Assembly: GCA_022496185.1 (NCBI GenBank)
Contig: WTXG01000143.1
Location: forward strand, 27,477 to 91,476
Direction: 5' to 3'
DNA: 64,000 nucleotides
DNA from: Multifurca ochricompacta
Lineage: Eukaryota; Basidiomycota; Agaricomycetes; Russulales; Russulaceae
Below are positions 32,202 to 43,872 of the stretch, piece after piece (position 1 is the stretch's first letter; the number at the start of each line of letters is the position of its first letter). Made by a program: the position numbers and the translations under genes. The notes beneath the pieces are model-generated. The model saw only the letters and a list, made by a program, of their open reading frames with translations, was not told the origin of the DNA and did no database searches.

Positions 32202-33220
32202 ATGACTAGCAGAAATAAGACTGCCCTGAAATGCACACTCGGGCAATCAATTATCGACAAGCCCCCTTACATAGGCGAGACATCTCAACTTTCGCCTTCC
32301 TGGTTCTCTCTCTTCTATAGAGTCACAAAAGATGACAACACTACTACTACGTCAGAGGACAACTGCACATGAGGGTGGCGCTCTTCACCTCCGGCATCGT
32401 GGTGAAGCATGGACGTTCGACTCGTCGTTGGAGCTCTCGGGCTCACAAACCCTGTCCATCGGTTATGCCGCATTCTTCGGTGATACTGAATATGAGGTCA
32501 CGCCAGTTATATCTGGTCACCGGGTAACGTTGACATAAAACCTCTATTTCGACGATTTCGGGACTGCGAAGGACCCGACCTCAGAAGGCAGCTCTTACCC
32601 ACCACTTGCAGTGAATGACCGCACGCTCCGGATGATTCTCCGAAGGTCTTCTAGAGAATCCGGAATTCCTGGCAGAAAGCGGAACGCTCGGATTCGGTTT
32701 GCGACACATTTATCCAGTCGAAGATTTAAAGGATCTAAAATACATCTACGGCTTGTTGAAAGGAATCGACGCAACTGTATATCAGAGTTTGCGGGCCTTT
32801 GTATTTGAGCCTGTGTTGTGCCTGTTCTACGAGGTGGAGCGCGCCGATTCCGAAGCTGCGACCATTGACAAAGTGATCACATTACACGATGACGGTCAGG
32901 GCCCGGACCTCATTGAGCAACTCCTCAGCTGTGGTGGACTTGTCTTGTTACCCGAAGGCCACGAACCACGCAAAGTCAGGTAGGAGGGGATGAACCCGGC
33001 GGAGAAGGTGCATTGGGTTACGCCCCTGACGGAATTCAATCATCGGAAAAGTTTGTATGCAACGTGTGAGGACAAGCCATTTTCGAAGCATAACGACGGG
33101 GACTTGTGCCTTATCGCTAGAATCGGCAAGGCGGGCGAAAGGCTGGGTTATCCAACAGTTGCGCAGCTTCAGATAGAGCGACCGGGGAATCTGAGGAGAT
33201 ACTGGCCAAAGGACTATTAA
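32202..33220 (+). pseudogene. FeOG1: truncated 2-oxoglutarate/Fe(II) oxygenase
   Basis: Exon 1 from ATG 32202 carries the family N-terminus (SIIDKPPYIGET). Just after the usual intron-1 donor region the sequence jumps to HEGGALHLRHRG, deleting all of exon 2 and the HxD metal-binding segment. A TAA interrupts the strand at the normally invariant HRVTLTYN (about 32,536), and another stop lies near 32,981. The C-terminal module (EKVHWVTPLTEFN .. LIARIGKAGERLGYPTVAQLQ) survives to 33220. It pairs with FeOG12 in the opposite arm, which still has exon 2. Dead as an enzyme. Confidence 0.85.
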
Positions 33221-33583
33221 AACTCCACCACGCATAAGGCATGAAGGAATAGCACAGGAGTTATTACAGAAGAATGTAGGGCTTGTTTATTGAAATTATT
33301 GATACACTTTCCCCTACATGTGGTATACAAAGTGGATAGACAATTCCACGCTACACGCACAACACTTTCCCTCATTTTTGTCGCGCACCTTAGATTGGTC
33401 AGTTATAGCTTATTACCTATGCGCTAGTAGTTAAATCGGCTCGACTCATACGACCTTGATGAGTGACGTTGGTTTAATTAGTTATTGCCTTGGGTTGCTA
33501 GTACATGCTTTATCTTGCCAAAGTGAAAAAAGCCAACCAGCACTATTTTTCTGCTATCCTCGATACACAGGATAAGACCAAAC

Positions 33584-35040
33584 TTAACGTTTTTTCCAGA
33601 AATCCGACGTCTTCGGATCTCTCCACCGCTCTTTCTCTAGCTGCGCAACTGTCGGATACGACAGCCTTTCGCCCGCCTTGCCGATTCGAATGACAAGACA
33701 CATGTACCCGTACACATAGTCCAACTCCGACCTATACCCATTCGACAATGGAAACGTACACTCTCGCTCGTTGAATCTCGTCACCGGGGAGACCCAGTGC
33801 ACCTTCTCCGGATTCTTCCACTCGAGGTCGCTCGCGCCGTGTTCTTTATGCCACACGACTATTCCTCTCCTAGTACGGAGTATCTTTGTGATGTCCATTT
33901 TTTCATTGTACTCACCAGCGCAATCGAACACCCAGTCAATGATCGAAGCTTCGGTGGAGCCGCTCTGCGGCGAGAACCATTCATAATACAGGTACAACTT
34001 CGGCTCGAACCCAAGCGATTTGAAGGTCTCGTAGATGACTGCATCGCTCCCCTTCAGTAGGTCATAGACGTAATCGATGAAACGGTCATCCAGAACCGGA
34101 TAAATGTGTCGTAAACCGAATCCGAGTGTTCCGCCGTCTGCCAAGAATTCAGGATTCTCTAGAAGACCCTCAAGAGTCGCCCGGAACGCGCGCGAATTTG
34201 TTGCAAGTGGCCGGTAAGGGCCTTGCCAGGTCGAGTCCGTAGCCTCGTCGTCATCATCATCGAAATAGAGGTTGTACGTCAAAGTTACTCGATGTCCAGA
34301 TATGACCGGCGCCACCTCGTGTTCAATATCGCTGAAGAATGCGATGTAACCAATAGTTGGAGTGCGCAAATCGGCGAGTTCCAAACCAGAGTTGAATGTC
34401 CATTCTTGACCATCATCTCGGAGGTGAAGAGTACCACCTTCATGTGGGGTTGGGAAGAAGATGACGAGTGATCCAAACATATCTTCACTCCGATAATGAG
34501 GTTTGAAGAACGATCCCTTTCTGGATTAGTGGCTTGGCTCAGTGGTTTGCCACCCCGAATGAAGATCAGATAAAGTACCATAAACATCGAGCTTGAATAG
34601 CCCGACTTTGATATCAAGCTTTGAGTCTTCACCTTCGAGAAGGTAGTCGCGCACGATCTTGACTAGTTCAGTGCGTTCAGGCACTAGCGGAGTGGAGAAA
34701 TATTTTGGGTCCATGGTGCGAGCCTTTCGGTAATTCTCATCCATGACCTCTTCCTTCTTCTTACGAAAAGTAGCTGGTTGCAAGCTTGTGAGAGTTGCTC
34801 TAACTCATCGAAAGTAGCATTTGCGAGATCAATATGACTAGGACAATTATGTTAGCCGAACTGCGGTTGAAGTCCAAATTGGCTTCTGACTTGGTAGCGT
34901 TGTGTGAGCATCATCATTTTTGGACTTGTAGAAGAGAGAGAACGAGGAAGGTGGAAGTTGAAATGTGCCGCTTATATATGGGGGCTTGTCGACGATTGAT
35001 TTCCCGAGTGAGGCAAAGGGAGAGTTTGGAGAGTTTTCAT
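33584..35040 (-). pseudogene. FeOG2: oxygenase copy lacking the HxD aspartate
   Basis: Three-exon family layout on the minus strand. ATG 35040 opens exon 1, followed by a GTCAGA..CCTAG intron near 34,840-34,890. Exon 2 contains EEVMDENYRKARTMDP. An intron of about 58 nt and exon 3 follow, the latter open from 34480 to 33584. Single missing bases relative to siblings occur just after the ATG and near 34,785. The metal-binding motif HVDTPRG is replaced by HYRSEDM (His at 34,496-34,498), removing the Asp. The distal His and Arg (EHEVAPVISGHRVTLTY) are kept. The C-terminus ends KTSDFWKKR. It is most like FeOG7 and FeOG11. Confidence 0.82.
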
Positions 35041-35343
35041 CGCTTTAGTTGGTGTTGATACGCGCGGTAGTTGAATTTATAGCCCCAAGGGGAGGGAGGG
35101 CCTCGGTTCTCACTGGAGTCACTGGGGGAAACACAAATAAGGTAAAAATTCTAGACTCCCTTATGTGTCAAGGCCCACGGGACCGCATTAGAATTCACAA
35201 TTATCGAGAACCTTTGTCTGTCTGTCATCTCCACTCTACCTCAATCGTGAAAGTGAAATCCCTGGTAGAGGTGGGGGGTGATGGTCTTAGACAGGGACCG
35301 CGGAGTGTCATGTCCTTCCTCTCCCCCACCGCTGACATCCCTA

Positions 35344-36155
35344 AAGTGGGAATCTTATCACACGGCTGTAATTTGTAATAATATTTATTTTAAACGGAAG
35401 TGATCATTGAATATTTATTCTAAAAAAGAAAGTTATCAACAAAATATCATTATAAATCAGTTGGAATAAGACCAGATAAGGATTAGATAAGAACTTTGGT
35501 GTTCTCGCGCTCCACTCTATGTCTAGTTATTAACTTTCCTTATCATGTGTTCTCATCAGAATGTGTGGGTCTGGAATGTTATTGTCCATTGCATGGACAG
35601 AAGGAGGGAAAATGTTAAGCATTTCCACTATTAAGTTTTTTTATTTTTGAAATCAATTTTATTTACACTTCAGGACCTTGCCCAAATCACACAGCTACTA
35701 CCAGTACATAGTAACTACCATTGTGAACATGAGAGAAGGGTGGAAACCACCATGTGCAAAACCTCTTGGTAGATGGAAACAAGAGAGATGGTGTGTAATA
35801 GAGGAGTGGAGAGGGGAAGAGAGCCTGTGTGTTGGAGAAGAAAGATGAACTTACCCATACTACCCAATGTCACCAACTCAAACTTAATCCAGATCGCAAG
35901 GTCATCTCACCAAAGGAGGCCTTGTGAAAGCCCGCGTGTCCTGGATGAAGGTGAGGGGGGTGAGGTCGTCGCATGAGCAGAGCCGGTCTCTCACTATTAG
36001 GTTGAAAACGTTGCCTACATGTCACATGACTTTGATTTGTAATGATGTTTTGTTGATCAACAATAACTTTCCTTTTTAAATAAATATTTAACGATAACTT
36101 CCTTTTTAAAATAAATATTATTACAAATTACAATCCTGTGGCAGGATTACCACTT
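35344..36155 (+). mobile_element. Tc1/mariner-like MITE
   Basis: 812 bp of A+T-rich DNA with inverted ends of about 100 bases: AAGTGGGAATC near the left end against AAGTGGTAATCCTG, and GTAATTTGTAATAATATTTA in both. It is flanked by TA on both sides (35342-35343, 36156-36157), the usual Tc1/mariner target duplication. There is no transposase frame. It is present in the left arm spacer only and absent at the matching place near 56.0 kb, so it inserted after the arms formed. Orientation arbitrary. Confidence 0.75.
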
Positions 36156-36646
36156 TAGAGGTGGGTGCGCTGGGACCGCGAGTCCGACGATGTGATACCG
36201 GAGGCAGCGGCCCGGATCGACTATCATAAGTGCATCGATGCATAGGAGACTGATAGTGCTAGTGTCATGCCCCTTGGAATATCTGGCCTGCTTTCTTTTC
36301 GGGTGTTAGATTCATCTTCACTCCCGGTAATAGATATACCGTCCCCCGTTTCCTACAGGTGTCCATCACTATCACTAGTGAAATCGGGACTTAAGCAAAT
36401 GCTGAACATTGGGTGATGATCGGATCCGATCTCCACTATTTCTTGGCTGCGCTGCTGCACTTCCAATTCCAACAGTTATGCACACCATCGTTCCTCTTCA
36501 TTGAGGGTTCATTGGTAAAAAAATTCCAAAACATTTTCAATGAGTGAAGTGGCATTTAAACCCCTTTAAACTCCTTTGGACAGATGTGTGGCATCGCCTC
36601 GGAATAAGTAGATAAAGATGAACATGCTTACACTCATCATGCGGGT

Positions 36647-38171
36647 TTAACTAACATCAGAATTCTCGTCTTCATCTTCGTCACCGTCTTCGTCACCATC
36701 ACCGTCTTCGTCACCACCATCGTCATCGCATCGCCATCGCCATCGCCATCGCCATCGCCATCCATCGTCATCGTCATCGCCATCGTTCTTCAGCTGCGCA
36801 ACGGTTGGATACGACAGCCTTTCTCCCGCCTTGCCAATGCGAACGACGAGACACAAGTCCCCGTACAACATTTCGACTGAGAGGTATTTCCTAAAACCCT
36901 TTGGATATGGGGTCTCCCGACGGTTAAATTTCGTCACCGGCGTGACCCAATGCACCCTCTCCGGATCGTCCCACCTGATCTCGCTGTGCGCCGAATCATT
37001 GATTCGTGCCACATGGGGATTCCACCCGCCTCTATAATCTGCGTGGTAACATCGATGTCGTCGTTGAGGTCGCCAAAGATATCGAACGCCTTGTCAATGA
37101 TCGTAGCCTCGGTCGTGCCGCTATGGCCGAATACCATTCATAGTACAGGTACAACGTAGGCTCGAACCCAAGGGTCCGGAAACTCCGGTAAACAGCTGCG
37201 TCGCTTCCTTTCAGCAAGCCGTAGATGTGCCTGAGGTTTCTTCCCTCTGAAACTGGATAAATGTGTTGTAGCCCGAATCCGAGCGTTCCGCCGTCTGCCA
37301 GGAATTCCGGATTTTCCAAGAGACTCTCAAGAGTCATCAGGAACACGCGCTCATTCACTGCAACTGGTGGGTGAGGGCTGCCTTCCGAACTTGAATCCTT
37401 CTTAGAAGTAGGCCCTTTGTCATCGAAATAGAGGTTGTATGTCAAAGTGACCCGATGTCCAGATATGACCGGTGCGACCTCGTGCTCAATATCGCTGAAG
37501 AATGCGATGTAGCCAATAGTTGGGGTGCGCAACTTGGCGAGTTCCAACCCCGAATTGAATGTCCATTCTTGACCGTGATGCCGGAGGTGAAGAGTGCCAC
37601 CTTCATGTGCAGTTGGGAAGACGATGACGAGTGACCCAAACATATTTTTTCCCCGTGGTGTATCGACATGGGGTTTGAAGAACGATCCCTTTCCTTGATA
37701 TTACTTAGTGGTCTGGAATCGGGAATGAGGATCAGGTAAATTACCGTAAACGTTGAGCTTGTATAGTTCGAGATTGATATCACGCTTTGAGGATTCACCT
37801 TCGAGAAGATAATTACGCACGATCTTGACGAGTTCGGTGCGATCGGGCACTAGTGGGGTGGCGAAATAATCTGGGTCCATTTTGCGAGCCTTTCGGTAAT
37901 TCTCATCCATGACCTCTTCCTTCTTCTTCCCAAAAGAGGCTGGCTCACAAGCTTTTTCTAGTTGCTCCAATTCATTGAAAGTGGGATTCGCGAGGTTGAT
38001 GCGCCTGAGACGAGTATGTGAGCGAAACTGTAACACGAGTCCTAGTGTCTTACTTGGTAGCGTCACCATCTTTTGTGATGTTATAGAAGAGAGAGAACCA
38101 GGAAGTGGAAGTTGAAATGTGCCGCTTATATAGGGGGGCTTGTCGACGATTAATTTCCCTAGTGGTGCCAA
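36647..38171 (-). pseudogene. FeOG3: oxygenase copy with acidic C-terminal tail
   Basis: Exon 1 (SKLIVDKPPYISGT-like, one base short at about 38,123) is followed by a 49-nt intron GTAAGA..CTCAG near 38,005-38,053. Exon 2 holds EEVMDENYRKARKMDP. A second short intron (GTAATT..CAAG/CCAG region, about 37,700-37,750) explains an apparent TAA there. Exon 3 has the HVDTPRGKNMFGSL metal site and EHEVAPVISGHRVTLTY. The C-terminal part is broken twice near 37,010-37,135. The tail (36,650-36,790) is a GATGGC/GACGAA simple repeat, read partly as WRWRWRWR. It pairs with FeOG10 of the right arm. Confidence 0.82.
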
Positions 38172-38547
38172 TGCTGTTCAAGAAGACTTGGTTTCTTAAT
38201 ATTCTTGTCTTTTTTACCCGTCGCTTTGACACCCGTCTTTTTTTACCCGCCGCTTTAGGTGACATGGCTTTAGGTGAAAATGTAATGGAAAAGAGAGGGC
38301 GAAGGCGACGGACTGTATGTTATTTATTTGAACTCTTGTTCATCATGTCATATCTACTGGCGTTGCGTCACTACGTTCTGCGTTCTCACTCTCACTGGAG
38401 TCACTGTGATTGGCCATTTAAGGTTTAAAATTAAACCAAACCCCTGAAAAGAAGCGCCACAACTAAAGTACTCAACAATAATGGCCCTCCCTTCCTTTAT
38501 TCTCACGACTTGGCAACAGGTAGCTAATTCTAATTAAATCTAAAAAT

Positions 38548-40193
38548 CTATCTGCTATTACTGATGCACCCGCCACACCCACAGGACGAAATTGTACGAC
38601 TCCAGAAGTTCGACATCTTCGGATCTCTCTCCTGCTCTTTTGTTCGTTGCTCAACTGTCCGATACGGCCTGCCCCGCCGATACGAACGACAAGATACATA
38701 CTCCAAATTCATCTCGTTCCCATATGTTGGATACACACTCTCCTTTCGGTTGAATTCCGTCACCGGCGAGACCCAGTGCACCTTCTCCGGATTCCTCCAC
38801 TCGAATTTGTTCGCACCGTGACCTTTGTGCCACACGACGATTCCACCCATATTACAGATTTCCCTTGAACGTCCGTGTCTTCCTCACACTCATCGAACTC
38901 GACCACCCAGTCAACGATCGAAGCCTCGGTGGAGTCGCTCTGCAGCGAGAACCATTCATAATACATGTACAACTTCGGCTCGAACCCAAGGATTTGAAGG
39001 TCTCGTAGATGACTGCATCGCTCCCCTTCAGTAGGTCATAGACGTAATCGATGAGACGGTCATTCGAAACCGGGTAAACATGTCGTAACCCGAATCCGAG
39101 CGTTCCGCCATATTCCAGGAATTCCGGATCCTCTAGAAAACTTTCAAGAGTAGCCTGGAATACGTGCTTATTCACTGGAACTGGTAAGTAAGAGCTGCCA
39201 TTCGAGCTCGAATCCTTTCAGAAGTAGGTTTGCCGTCATCGAAGAAGAGGTTGTACGTCAACGTCACTCGGTGGCCAGATATCACGGGCGCGACCTCATG
39301 TTCAACGTCACTGAAGAAAGCGATGTAACCGATAGACGGGGTGGGTAAGCCCGAAAGTTCCGAGGCCGAGTCGAATGTCCATTCTTGACCACGATGCCGG
39401 AGTTGAAGAGTGCCACCTTCATGTGCGGTTGGGAAGACGATGACGAGTGATCCAAACATATTTTTTCGCGTGGTGCATCGACATGGGGTTCAAAGAAGGA
39501 ACCCTTGCCTGGTAATTACTTAGCGGTCTGGCATCCGGAATGAGGATCAGGTAAATTACCATAAACGTTGAGCTTATATAGTTCGAGTTGATATCACGCT
39601 TTGAGGACTCACCTTCGAGCCTTCGAGAAGATAGTTGCGCATGATCTTGACGAGTTCGGTGCGATCGGGCACATAGGTCAATTTTGCGAACCTTTCGATA
39701 ATTCTCGTCCATGAACTCTTCCTTCTCCAAAAGGGCTGGTTTTCGCAGGCTTGTTCTAGTTGCTCCAACTCATTGAAAGTGGCATTCGCGAGATTAATAC
39801 GCCTGAGACGAGTATATGAAAGAAACTGTAACTGAAGTCCTAGTGTCGTCTTGGTAATGTTGCCATCTTTTGTGACGTTATAGAAGTGAGATAACCAGGA
39901 ATGTAACGGCTGTTACCTGCGTAGGTCAATGGATAGGGGATCGGGTGTTCCGATGAGTTCTGATGATGGAGACGACTGTCTTATATACAGAATAAGACAG
40001 TGAAAAAGCAGTGGATTTCCGGGAAACAAGCACTAGATACAACAGGAGCTCAAAGAACCTTCTTGAAGGGTCTTGATGGATACGTTGACTGGTTTGTTGA
40101 GGCATTTGAGGAGCGAGGGTTGTATAGATCACATGACCTCCGATCAAACTGAAGTTGAAATGTACCGCTTATATGGTGACAATTTATTTCCCT
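38548..40193 (-). pseudogene. FeOG4: chimeric oxygenase copy
   Basis: The 5' part (about 39,500-39,890) matches FeOG8, including the shared shortening before VPDRTELVK. From the HxD region onward it matches FeOG9 almost exactly, including DECEEDTDV and TYGNEMNLEYV. Exon 1 is split by a 245-bp insertion (39,902-40,146). Frame breaks lie near 38,990, 39,215 and 38,860. It looks like the product of recombination between tandem FeOG8-like and FeOG9-like copies. Confidence 0.8.
39902..40146. mobile_element. 245-bp insertion of unknown class in FeOG4 exon 1
   Basis: Sequence from TGTAACGGCTG to GATCAAACTG breaks the alignment with sibling copies, which read ACCAGGAAGTGGAAGTTGAA here. A short palindrome sits at the left end. 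A weak A-box-like TAGGTCAATGG lies near 39,922, so a tRNA-derived SINE is possible. No clear TSD. Not seen elsewhere in the window. Confidence 0.45.
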
Positions 40194-40619
40194 AGTGAAG
40201 CCACTTATTATTTTACCCATTGCTCTAAATGCAGTATAGCCCCTCCACTGGAGTGAGTCGTACTTGTCGGCCCCGTAAACATGGGGGAAGCACAGTGTCA
40301 AAAGCGGTGGCGGCGGTGGAGTGGCCCTTTTCGACGACAATAGCGACCGGATCACAACGGCCAGACTTACTGGCAAGCCGCGGAATGGATGCGATGAAAA
40401 GAAAGAAAACACATAATACTCACATATTCACTAAAGAAGAGATTTTTCGTGTCGTGTACTAACTTCACTTAACTGAAGTGAGTTGTTTCCTTTGCGCAGT
40501 TGACCGCGACCAGACCATCCTATCGCTACTCAAATAAAGTTACTCACTACTAATTAGGTAGCTCGCTTATATCATGACTCCAGCCTTCCTCAAGACCCCT
40601 GTCTAGGGCCACACAACCC

Positions 40620-42124
40620 ATGTCGCTGTCGTCTTCATCTTTGCCTTGGCCTGGTAGATGTGTCCCCAAATTGACTGGCTCTGTAGTAGACCCTACCCTG
40701 GCCCCACTCCGACAATCAATCATCAACAAGCCCCCCTATATAAGCGGCACACGTCAACTTCCACCTTCCTGGTTCTCTCTCTTCTATAAAGTCACAAAAG
40801 ATGATAACTCTACTACCAAGTCAGAGGACATTAGACTTCAAGGCATAGTTCCACTGATTTACTTGTCTTAGTCACATCGATCTCTCAACGCTACTTTTCA
40901 CGAGTTGGAGCAACTCACCCAGGCCTGTGAACCAGCTAGCTTTGGTAAAAATAAGGAAGAAGTCACAGACGAAATTTACCGAAAGGCTCGCAAGATGGAC
41001 TCCGAGTGTTTCGCTACTCCACTAGTGCCTGAACGCGCCGAGCTTGCCAAATCGTGCGCGATTACCTTCTCGAAGGTGAAGCCGCAAAACGCGAAATAAA
41101 ACTCGAGCTATACAAGCTCAACGTTTATGGTAATTTACCTGATCCTCATTCCCGATGGCAGACCACTAAGTATTGGCAATATCCAGACAAGGAATCGTCT
41201 TTAAAACCTCATGTCGATACACAAAGAAGAGAAGATATGTTTGGATCACTAGTGATTGTCTTCCCAACTGCACATGAAGGTGGCACTCTTCACCTCCGAC
41301 ATGATGGTCAAGAATGGACATTCAACTCGGGTTTGGAACTCGCCGGATTGCGCACTCCAACTATTGGTTACATCGCATTCTTCAGCGATATTGAACACGA
41401 GGTCGCGCCGGTCATATCTGGACATCGGGTCACTTTGACATACAACCTCTATTTCTATGACAAAGGGCCTATTTCAAAGAAAGATTCAACCTCTGAAGGC
41501 AACTCTTACCCACCTGTTGCAGTGAATGAGCGTGCATTCCGAGAAACTCTTGAAGATTTTCTAGAGAACCCGGAATTCCTTGCGGTCGGCGGAACGCTCG
41601 GATTTGGGCTACGACACATTTATCCGGTCTCGAAGTCCAGAATGCTTCGGGACATCTACAACTTGCTAAAGGGGAGTGATGCGGCCGTATTCCGGAGCTT
41701 CAAGACTCTTGGGTTCGAACCTACGTTGTATATGTATTATGAGGGTTACTCTTGGCAGAGCGATTCGACCGAGGCCGCGATCATCAACAATGTGATGTTC
41801 TCTTTTAATGACACTGAGAACCCGGACATCATCCAGGAAATCGCATCCAGAGGCGGACTTGTCGTGTGGCACAAAGACCACGCGCAGATAGATTCCAAGG
41901 AGAAGTGGGCGAATCCGGAGAAGGTGCATTGGGTTACACCTGTGATGGAATTCAATCGTCAGGAGGGTTCGTATGCGACGTATGGGAACTCGCCAGAGTT
42001 AAAATTAGTCTACGGATACTTGTGCCTTGTCGTGCGAATCGGCAAGGCGGGCGAAAGGCTGGCATATCCAACAATTGCGCAACTACAGAAAGAGCGGCAT
42101 CGCGAGCGCAGCAGTGTAATTTAG
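40620..42124 (+). pseudogene. FeOG5: best-preserved oxygenase copy, two one-base breaks
   Basis: Exon 1 from ATG 40620 ends at 40819; intron 40820-40871 (GTCAGA..TTAG). Exon 2 has two spots needing one extra base (about 40,885 and 41,050, AAATCG where siblings have AAGATCG). From 41054 to 42124 the frame is open for 356 codons. It contains the metal site HVDTQRREDMFGSL (His and Asp kept) and the core FFSDIEHEVAPVISGHRVTLTYNLYF, with the distal His and the 2-oxoglutarate-binding Arg. The C-terminal module ends ERLAYPTIAQLQ. If the two breaks are sequencing errors this would be a functional oxygenase. Soluble, no signal peptide. Substrate unknown. Confidence 0.85.
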
Positions 42125-42155
42125 TAGTAATTTTTAGAGAAACTGTATTTATGTT

Positions 42156-42250
42156 GTAAGGATGGCTCAGGTGTTGAGCATGAAACAGCCAGCTATTGCC
42201 TCTCCTCTTTCATTAGGAACCCTGAATTAGAGCACTTACAGTATCTGAAT
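42156..42250 (+). repeat. Fragment of LTR family D
   Basis: TGTAAGGATGGCTCAGG.. matches the first part of solo LTR D3 (50750) for about 90 bases, then the similarity is lost. Truncated relic downstream of FeOG5. Confidence 0.6.
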
Positions 42251-42628
42251 AGGTAAAGATACTATAGTGGGGGGGTTTCGGTGCCTTAATGACAAGATTA
42301 CAGCTCATTCATTCAATGCCATCAACAGCTGTTTTTTTGACAGTTTGGATGGTGTTTTCCATACTTATCCACTGTCCATCTCAACATTGACTTGAGCTTG
42401 GTACAGCATGGCCATGGCAACCGTACTATGGACCTGTCCATACTGTGAGGTACAGGTATGGTGCGCATCCCCAACACAGTCTGAGTGCTGCTGCACAACA
42501 CACAACTCGCTTATTAGTACCACACACTTAGTGATTGATCTGAGTTGGCCATATTGATCTGTTTCTGACAAAGTGTCCTGGATGCGCATTTTTGGCATCC
42601 TGGACTGCTTGAAAGCCACCCAGAGGGT

Positions 42629-43260
42629 TGTATAACGCGTGCGTCTTGTAAAGTCGACCTCTTAAACTTAGATAAGATAAGAGGGAGTCCGGACCGATCT
42701 GACCCGGTCCACGCGATGCAAAGTAGTCACTGCCCTACGCAGCAATGGACACTGATAAATACACGCGGCCTTTGTTTGAGTAATAAAAATTGATGATTTG
42801 ATCATAGAGTAATTTTAAGTAGTCTAGTATGTATTTTAGATAATGCCAGACCAGTGGAAAGGATCGCGCGTTAGTAAATAAGATGTGTCAGGGCACTTAG
42901 GAGAGTGGGCCACTGATAACCAATTAGATTTACATCGCACACTCGATCGGCTTTGGTATTTCATAGAATAGTACTAAGACATATTAAAGACACCCTGTAG
43001 CACGCTGGAGACCTCAACCTGTCCTCTTGGGGTGCGCTTTATCGCTTTATCTTTGTATTTTCTTAGGCCCAACTGATCTTGTCCTCTTGGGACTGTAGGC
43101 TCTTAGCAATTGTTCAATATAGGTCTATTTTTGCTGCATAAGCAAGTCAGAGTCCTCTGACTGCTTCAAGCCTTACGCATGCATTGTCTCCGGCTCTGGG
43201 CAGCTTCCGACTAGGCTTTATCACCTCTGAGTTGCCACGATCTCTACATCTTATCTTATC
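42629..43260 (+). repeat. Degenerate LTR-like remnant
   Basis: Contains two copies of a TGTCCTCTTGGG motif (about 43,019 and 43,079) also seen twice in solo LTR A, in a similar arrangement. Ends are not resolvable and no TSD was found. Confidence 0.45.
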
Positions 43261-43485
43261 TTACATAGCAAGCGTGGGATGAAGCACCCATTACACAAAG
43301 GGGTGGAGCCAATATCCTGTTCTGCAAATGCCTTTTCAATTAGTATGGTATGTACTTCCTCACTTTCCTTCATCATGTTGGTCCAGATCTCCTGAGCATT
43401 TTCCTCCTTGGTTTGTGGCTTTTTGTCTGGTACTGGGGTGTTGTCAATGATGGCAGCTCCTGCTCCTGCTGCTTCCGCAGCCCAG

Positions 43486-43627
43486 GATGTGATTTGATCA
43501 CATGCTTGATCTTAGATATATATTCTAAGTAGTCTAACTAATTATGAACATTGTGTTATCTACACATGATCACAATCATGTTATACCGCTATCCTGGAGC
43601 CTCTGTACCAATATCTTAGTTCAACAA
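43486..43627 (-). repeat. Truncated LTR fragment of copia-2 family
   Basis: About 140 bases matching the copia-2 LTR from GATGTGATTTGATCACATG to GTTCAACA with substitutions. Only the TGTTGAAC end is preserved. Orientation as copia-2. Confidence 0.7.
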
Positions 43628-43872
43628 TCAGTACTGCATGTTCAGTGAGTGATTCAAGTTGGCCATTGATCCTTTACCATGGTTGAGTATTTGTATTTGT
43701 TGAGTGCCCATTCACATGTGTTGTGCTGATAACACCTTCTTTCGAAGTTTAAACTTTAAATGGCATATGACTCCATAGTGACGTAGTGACGCAATGTCGA
43801 TGAGAATTCCTAACCTAAGTCGCCTTTGCTCACTCTTCCCCCCCCTGACCCCATTTATTGCATTCTAAAACG

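Larger units (their letters stand above)
31083..40583 (+). repeat. Left arm of the oxygenase-cluster inverted repeat
   Basis: Contains, outside to inside, gene X, FeOG1, FeOG2, FeOG3, FeOG4 and an intergenic block (about 40,200-40,583). The same order occurs inverted at 48,719-60,417. Homology ends abruptly at about 31,083 (next to CAGAGATATGCGAGAT on the opposite strand) and at about 40,583 (next to TATATCATGACTCCA). It has extra material relative to the right arm, including an 812-bp MITE. Confidence 0.85.
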
